Assembly (NCBI GenBank): GCA_963989385.1
Contig: OZ022507.1
Coordinates: forward strand, 52,897,400-52,961,399
Reading direction: 5' to 3'
Length of the DNA stretch: 64,000 nt
From: Ctena decussata
Lineage: Eukaryota; Mollusca; Bivalvia; Lucinida; Lucinidae
Under the pieces are notes generated by a model. It was not told where the DNA came from and did no database searches. It saw only the letters and a list, made by a program, of their open reading frames with translations. Numbering within the stretch: position 1 is the stretch's first letter; each line of letters opens with the position of its first letter. The position numbers were made by a program, and so were the translations under genes. This document shows positions 59,880 through 64,000 of this stretch, piece after piece.

Positions 59880-60425
59880 TATATCTAGTATAGGTATATA
59901 AGATATCATATAAGAATCTAATATACTATATATGATATCTAGTATAGGTATATAAGATATCTTATTTGACTTTTCCATAAGACGCAACACAATATATGTT
60001 ATCTGATATAGCATTTAAGATGTATTGTATCACATATAAGATATCCTGTTTTGTATGTCAGATATCGACATCAGATATGCTATCTTATATAGGATGTGAG
60101 ATATCTTATTTAAATATATAACATATCTGATATATCAGATATCTGATTTATTATATAAGATATCTTACATGCTATATAAGATATCTAATATATAAGATAT
60201 CCGATATATTATATAAGATATCTTACATGAAAAATTAAAAAAGATGATAATTTATATCCTATATAAGCTATCTTATTTTCTATATAAGATATATCCTGTA
60301 TCAGATATCTTATAGAGGATATAAGATTTCTTATATGTTATATATCTTATATGTTATATTAGATATCTTAACTGGCATATATTAGATATCTAATTTACTA
60401 TATAAGATATCTACTATGCATTATG
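59880..60425. repeat. AT-rich palindromic array, ataagatatcttat type
   Basis: gatatc recurs about every 20-60 bp in the context tataagatatctta or tagatatctaat. One 54-bp unit starting atatctagtataggtata is tandem at 59881 and 59935. Nearly every stretch can fold on itself. Confidence 0.8.
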
Positions 60426-60439
60426 ATTAGTAAAATGGC

Positions 60440-61080
60440 TTGCCATAGATATCACTATACAGATTTGGATATATATCAAAAAGTAAAGTGGATATGATTT
60501 TTCGATATCACAAATTCGGTTTTTGTTTGATATCACTTATTTGATTTGGCGATATCAGTAACCTGAGTTTGTGATATCACTAATTCGTACAAAATCGAAT
60601 TTGTGATATCACAATGTCGATTTTGTGATACTACTATTTCAAGTATGTAATATCACACGTGGTATCACATTATTTTCTGATTTCACTAACTATTATGCGC
60701 TATCACTGACTCACCTGAGTGTCATAAACCATGTGTTATATCATGTTATCTAAATCGATTTAGTGAAATCACAAAATCGTTTTCGTAATATCGATTTCTT
60801 GATATCACTAGTTAGGAACGAATTACTGATCACAAACTTGATAGATATAGTGATATCATAAAATCGATTAAGTGATATCACAAAATCGAATGTGACATCA
60901 CTAAATAGATGTTGTGATATACAAAATCGAATTAGTGATATCACAAAGTAGCTGTGCTCTCGTGTCATCACAAAATCAATTTTGTGATATCACTTATTCT
61001 ATTTTGTGGTATCACTAATTGGATTTTGTGATATCACTCAATCGTACATATTTTGTGATATCACTTTTTCGATTTTATGG
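60440..61080. repeat. Palindromic array, gtgatatcac type
   Basis: gtgatatcac (a 10-base palindrome) or near variants recur more than a dozen times, separated by aaatcgattt-like spacers. At the right end the period is about 22 bp (60982, 61004, 61027, 61053). It shares the gatatc core with the previous array but has a different flank. No coding. Confidence 0.85.
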
Positions 61081-62640
61081 TATCTAGAAACATGTCAATG
61101 AACATCAGTCTGATTTTTACCGGCTTAAATACATTCACTGCACTACCTAGAACCATTTGGTTGAACATTTGTCTAATACCTACCCACTCAGACACATTCA
61201 TCTCACCACCTGGAAACACATCGATGAAAACCAGTCAAATAACTATACCGCACTCCCTCTAAACATGTCAATTAATAATTAATAAATGTTTGATACGTAC
61301 TAGCTCAGATACACTAACCACACTGCTAGCCGCAATGCCTACAAACATTTCGAAGAACACTTGTCTGATAGCAGCCTGCTCAAACACAATCACCCCACTA
61401 CCTAGAAACATATTGATGAACACCGGTCTGATTCCTACTTGGTTAGACATGATCACTTCACTACAAAGAAAAATTTTGGATGTACACCGGTCTGAATTTT
61501 ACCTCTTTAGACAATTCACTGCACTACTTAAAACATGTCAATGACTGGTGTTCATCAACATGTTTCTAGGTAGTACACTGAGTTTGCCAAAGCAGGTAGG
61601 AATCAGTCAATTAATATATGTCTGATACGTACTTGCTCAGATACACCCACCGCACTTTCTTGAAACATTTTGAAGAACACTTGTCCGATACCGACCTGCT
61701 CCAACGCAATCACTCCGCTATCTTAAAACATGTCGAAGAAGAATGGTTTGATTCCTACTTGCTTAGACATGATCACTTCACTACCAAGAAACATGTCGAA
61801 CACCAGTTTTATTTTACCTCTTTAGACAATTCACTGCACTACTTAGAAACATGTCGATGACTGGTGTTCATCAACTTGTTACTAGGTAGTGTGCTGAGTT
61901 TGTCAAAGCAGGTAGGAATCTGTCAGTTAATATATGTACTTGCTCAGATACACTCACCGCACTACCTAGAAACATTCTGAAGAACACTTATCTGATCCTG
62001 ACATGCTCGGACACAATCAGCCCACTACCTAGAAACATGTCAATGAACACCGGTCTGATTCCTACCTGCTTATACATAATCACCGCATTACCTAGAAACA
62101 TGTCAATGAACACCAGTCTGATTTTACCCTATTTAGACAATTCACCGCACTACCTAAAAACATGTCGATGACTGGTGTTCATCGACATGTTTCTAGGTAA
62201 TGCGGTGAATTTGTCAAAGCAGGTAGGAAACAGACCGATGTTCATCAACACGTTTTAAGGTAGGATGGTGAAGTTATTAGAGTGGTGTTCATCAGATTGT
62301 TTCTAAGTAGTGGGGTCAGTGTGTCTGAGAAGATAGGTTTCAGACAAGTGTTCATCCAAATAGTTCTAGTTAATGCAGTGAGTGTATCAAAGCAGTTAAG
62401 ATAAGGAACCAGACCGGTGTTCATTGACATGTTTCTAGGTAGTGCGGTGAGTGTGTCTGAGCAGACCGGTATTCATCGATAAGTTTCTGGGTAATACAGG
62501 ATGCATCTCTAAGCAGGTAGTAATCAGACCGGTGTTCATAGGTGAGACCGGTGTTCATAGGTGTTATGCCGGTGTTAAGTGAGTCTGTCTCTGAACTCAC
62601 CAATATACCCCAAAACAACTCTTTCAACATCAGGATGAGT
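61081..62640. repeat. ~64-bp monomer array with periodic strand switches
   Basis: The monomer, about 62-66 bp, contains catgtcaatgaacaccagtc, gattcctacctgctta and cactacctagaaa. Direct copies run from 61081. At 61533, 61850 and 62160 a monomer is joined to its own inverse (gactggtgttcatc). After the first two switches the array returns to direct orientation at ctgatacgtacttgctcag (about 61622) and again at about 61935. From 62180 onward all units are inverted (gaccggtgttcatc at 62415 and later). This gives higher-order units of roughly 315-330 bp. The short frames on both strands are repeat translations. Confidence 0.85.
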
Positions 62641-62644
62641 CAAA

Positions 62645-63135
62645 AGTGTAGCTAGTTTGGCCAGATGAGACCTTTATATAATATTTACCTTGTACCCCAT
62701 CCTGTTAATAATGAAGTTTTGAACCAAGTGTGGATGGATTGCAACTTAATAGTTTCATACTGAAAGAGCTTTTACTCTTGTTTCAAACGGTACAATATAG
62801 TAACTATGCCTGTAAATATGAATACAATATTAGGTATACTTTTCTAATAATATATTAAACAAAAGAAAAACTAATGTAACTGTCTGGAATTATCCTCGAA
62901 GGACTTAGCTCAAACCGCCGTATTGGTGACATTTACTTCCGCTTACACTGACAAATCCTTGCGTTTCGTTTTTTTAGGCTGAGAAATCTTTTTGAATTTC
63001 AATAAATTCACGAACTAAACATTAAAGTTAAAGCCAGTGAGAATCACGAGTGTACAGTCTTATGTATCGGATTTTGTATTCAGATTCGTTCTTTCGTTTT
63101 GATACGGTGATCTCTCGATGAAATCTAAATGAATA
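62645..63135. other. No gene recognised
   Basis: AT-rich non-coding sequence directly after the array. Confidence 0.4.
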
Positions 63136-63140
63136 TGGGT

Positions 63141-63230
63141 CGAAACGTCCTGAGACGAATCGTCCCGGGTTTTTGGCCTGTTTGGGACGAAACGTCCTGG
63201 TACGAAACGTCCCTGGCGCGAAACGTCCCG
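63141..63230. repeat. Iterated cgaaacgtcc motif
   Basis: cgaaacgtcc occurs at 63141, 63188, 63203 and 63219, with gacgaatcgtcccggg between. gggacgaaacgtcc is almost self-complementary. Confidence 0.75.
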
Positions 63231-63239
63231 ATACGGTCT

Positions 63240-63840
63240 CGAATATCTAGGTCACGGCTTAAATTTTGTTATGCGAGCTCAAATTCAACAATTAAATTCA
63301 TCTTTCATGGACTGAATTATTATTTTTGATCATTAATAATTTAGCGGTATCAAGGTCGATTGAATATTGAGGTAACGTTGTTCAAATCTCGTAACGATGT
63401 TCACTAGGAAAATACGGAGATATTTCATCAGCTAGGTGGTCGACCGAAGTACTCTTCCAATCGGAATACACATACGCTCAAATAATCATCGTTGACTTTC
63501 CTTCCACTGTGCATATTAGTCTAGATATATCTGTTATCGTCTTTTATATAAATTTATGTATTACATGGAGATACTCAGGTCTTAAACTTCTTATATACGT
63601 TGACAAAATACCTAACTACTTTGTACATAATCATTCCGCGATGTAAACCGGCCAGGAGAAATATTGGTCCCAAGTCTACTTACATTTAAATGAAGAGGGG
63701 AACCTTACATTAACTGGGTCAATATTGACGTAACAACTCGTAACGTCGATTTCTGAATTCAATGGGACTCATTAACTACTAGTTAGACTAACTCTATAAT
63801 AGAACTTCTAGGCTTCGAAACTATACATGACTTCTGTTTT
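63240..63840. other. No gene recognised
   Basis: Non-coding AT-rich sequence with no repeat shared within the window. Confidence 0.4.
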
Positions 63841-63859
63841 TCTTAACTTCTACGCCCAG

Positions 63860-63960
63860 AAAATTGCACATACACTCGGCACCAAGTGCGTGCAACTATG
63901 GTTGCGTACAGCTGAGCCACTTGGGGAACGTCGTTAGGAGAACTGAACTGAAATGAACTG
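63860..63960 (-). mobile_element. A-box SINE-like element, second copy
   Basis: Minus strand ccccaagtggctcagctgta matches the 95-bp element at 40499-40593. ggcaccaagtgcgtgcaact and gaactgaactgaa are also shared. No duplication is visible on the flanks. Confidence 0.5.
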
Positions 63961-64000
63961 AACATTTCTCATTTATTTAAGATATAATTTTCCATACCCA

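Overview
This 64-kb window looks like intergenic or intronic DNA from an animal genome with a dense load of short non-autonomous repeats. The combination of AT-rich background, many foldback and TIR elements carrying internal tandem repeats, tRNA-derived SINEs and a retroelement fragment with the QGYRYHKLRK motif points to a mollusc, most likely a bivalve. That assignment is an inference from repeat types I recognise; no database was searched. I recognise no complete host protein gene, no rRNA, no CRISPR array and no bacterial operon. Most reading frames above 60 codons are chance frames in AT-rich or repetitive DNA.

Layout. 0.7-2.8 kb: a 162-bp tandem array framed by inverted ends, inserted into an older ~145-bp array. 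3.4-11.1 kb: one 236-bp foldback element, several long-hairpin MITEs, one copy of an ~0.8-0.9 kb TIR element, and a SINE (9607-9886) with imperfect target duplications. 12.8-20.4 kb: two copies of a compound TIR element (1.7 and 2.3 kb) on either side of a third TIR element that has a 166-bp internal array. 21.9-28.4 kb: more foldback copies, two further copies of the 0.9-kb TIR element, a poly-G-ended TIR element and a TA-flanked MITE. 30.3-34.0 kb: a non-autonomous LTR retrotransposon on the minus strand, with LTRs, a purine tract, a primer-site-like sequence and a coding remnant. 35.2-38.9 kb: two inverted arms rich in AAGATGGC motifs, enclosing one unrecognised exon-like frame. 39.7-41.1 kb: a 472-bp TIR element with 9-bp target duplications, a 95-bp A-box element with 11-bp duplications, and a SINE with a perfect 17-bp duplication. 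43.4-44.7 kb: a retroelement reverse-transcriptase-type C-terminal fragment. 50.8-58.8 kb: four more 236-bp foldback copies and a minisatellite of exactly 60 units of 19 bp. 59.9-62.6 kb: three consecutive satellite-like arrays (two GATATC-based, then a ~64-bp monomer that repeatedly switches strand).

No gene pathway can be reconstructed. The value of the window is in its mobile elements. Several insertions have intact target duplications, and many unrelated elements carry internal tandem arrays of 145-181 bp. The best candidates for something undescribed are the strand-switching array at 61.08-62.64 kb, the GATATC palindrome arrays next to it, the 60 x 19 bp array with no net indel, and the 236-bp foldback family with 4-bp target duplications.
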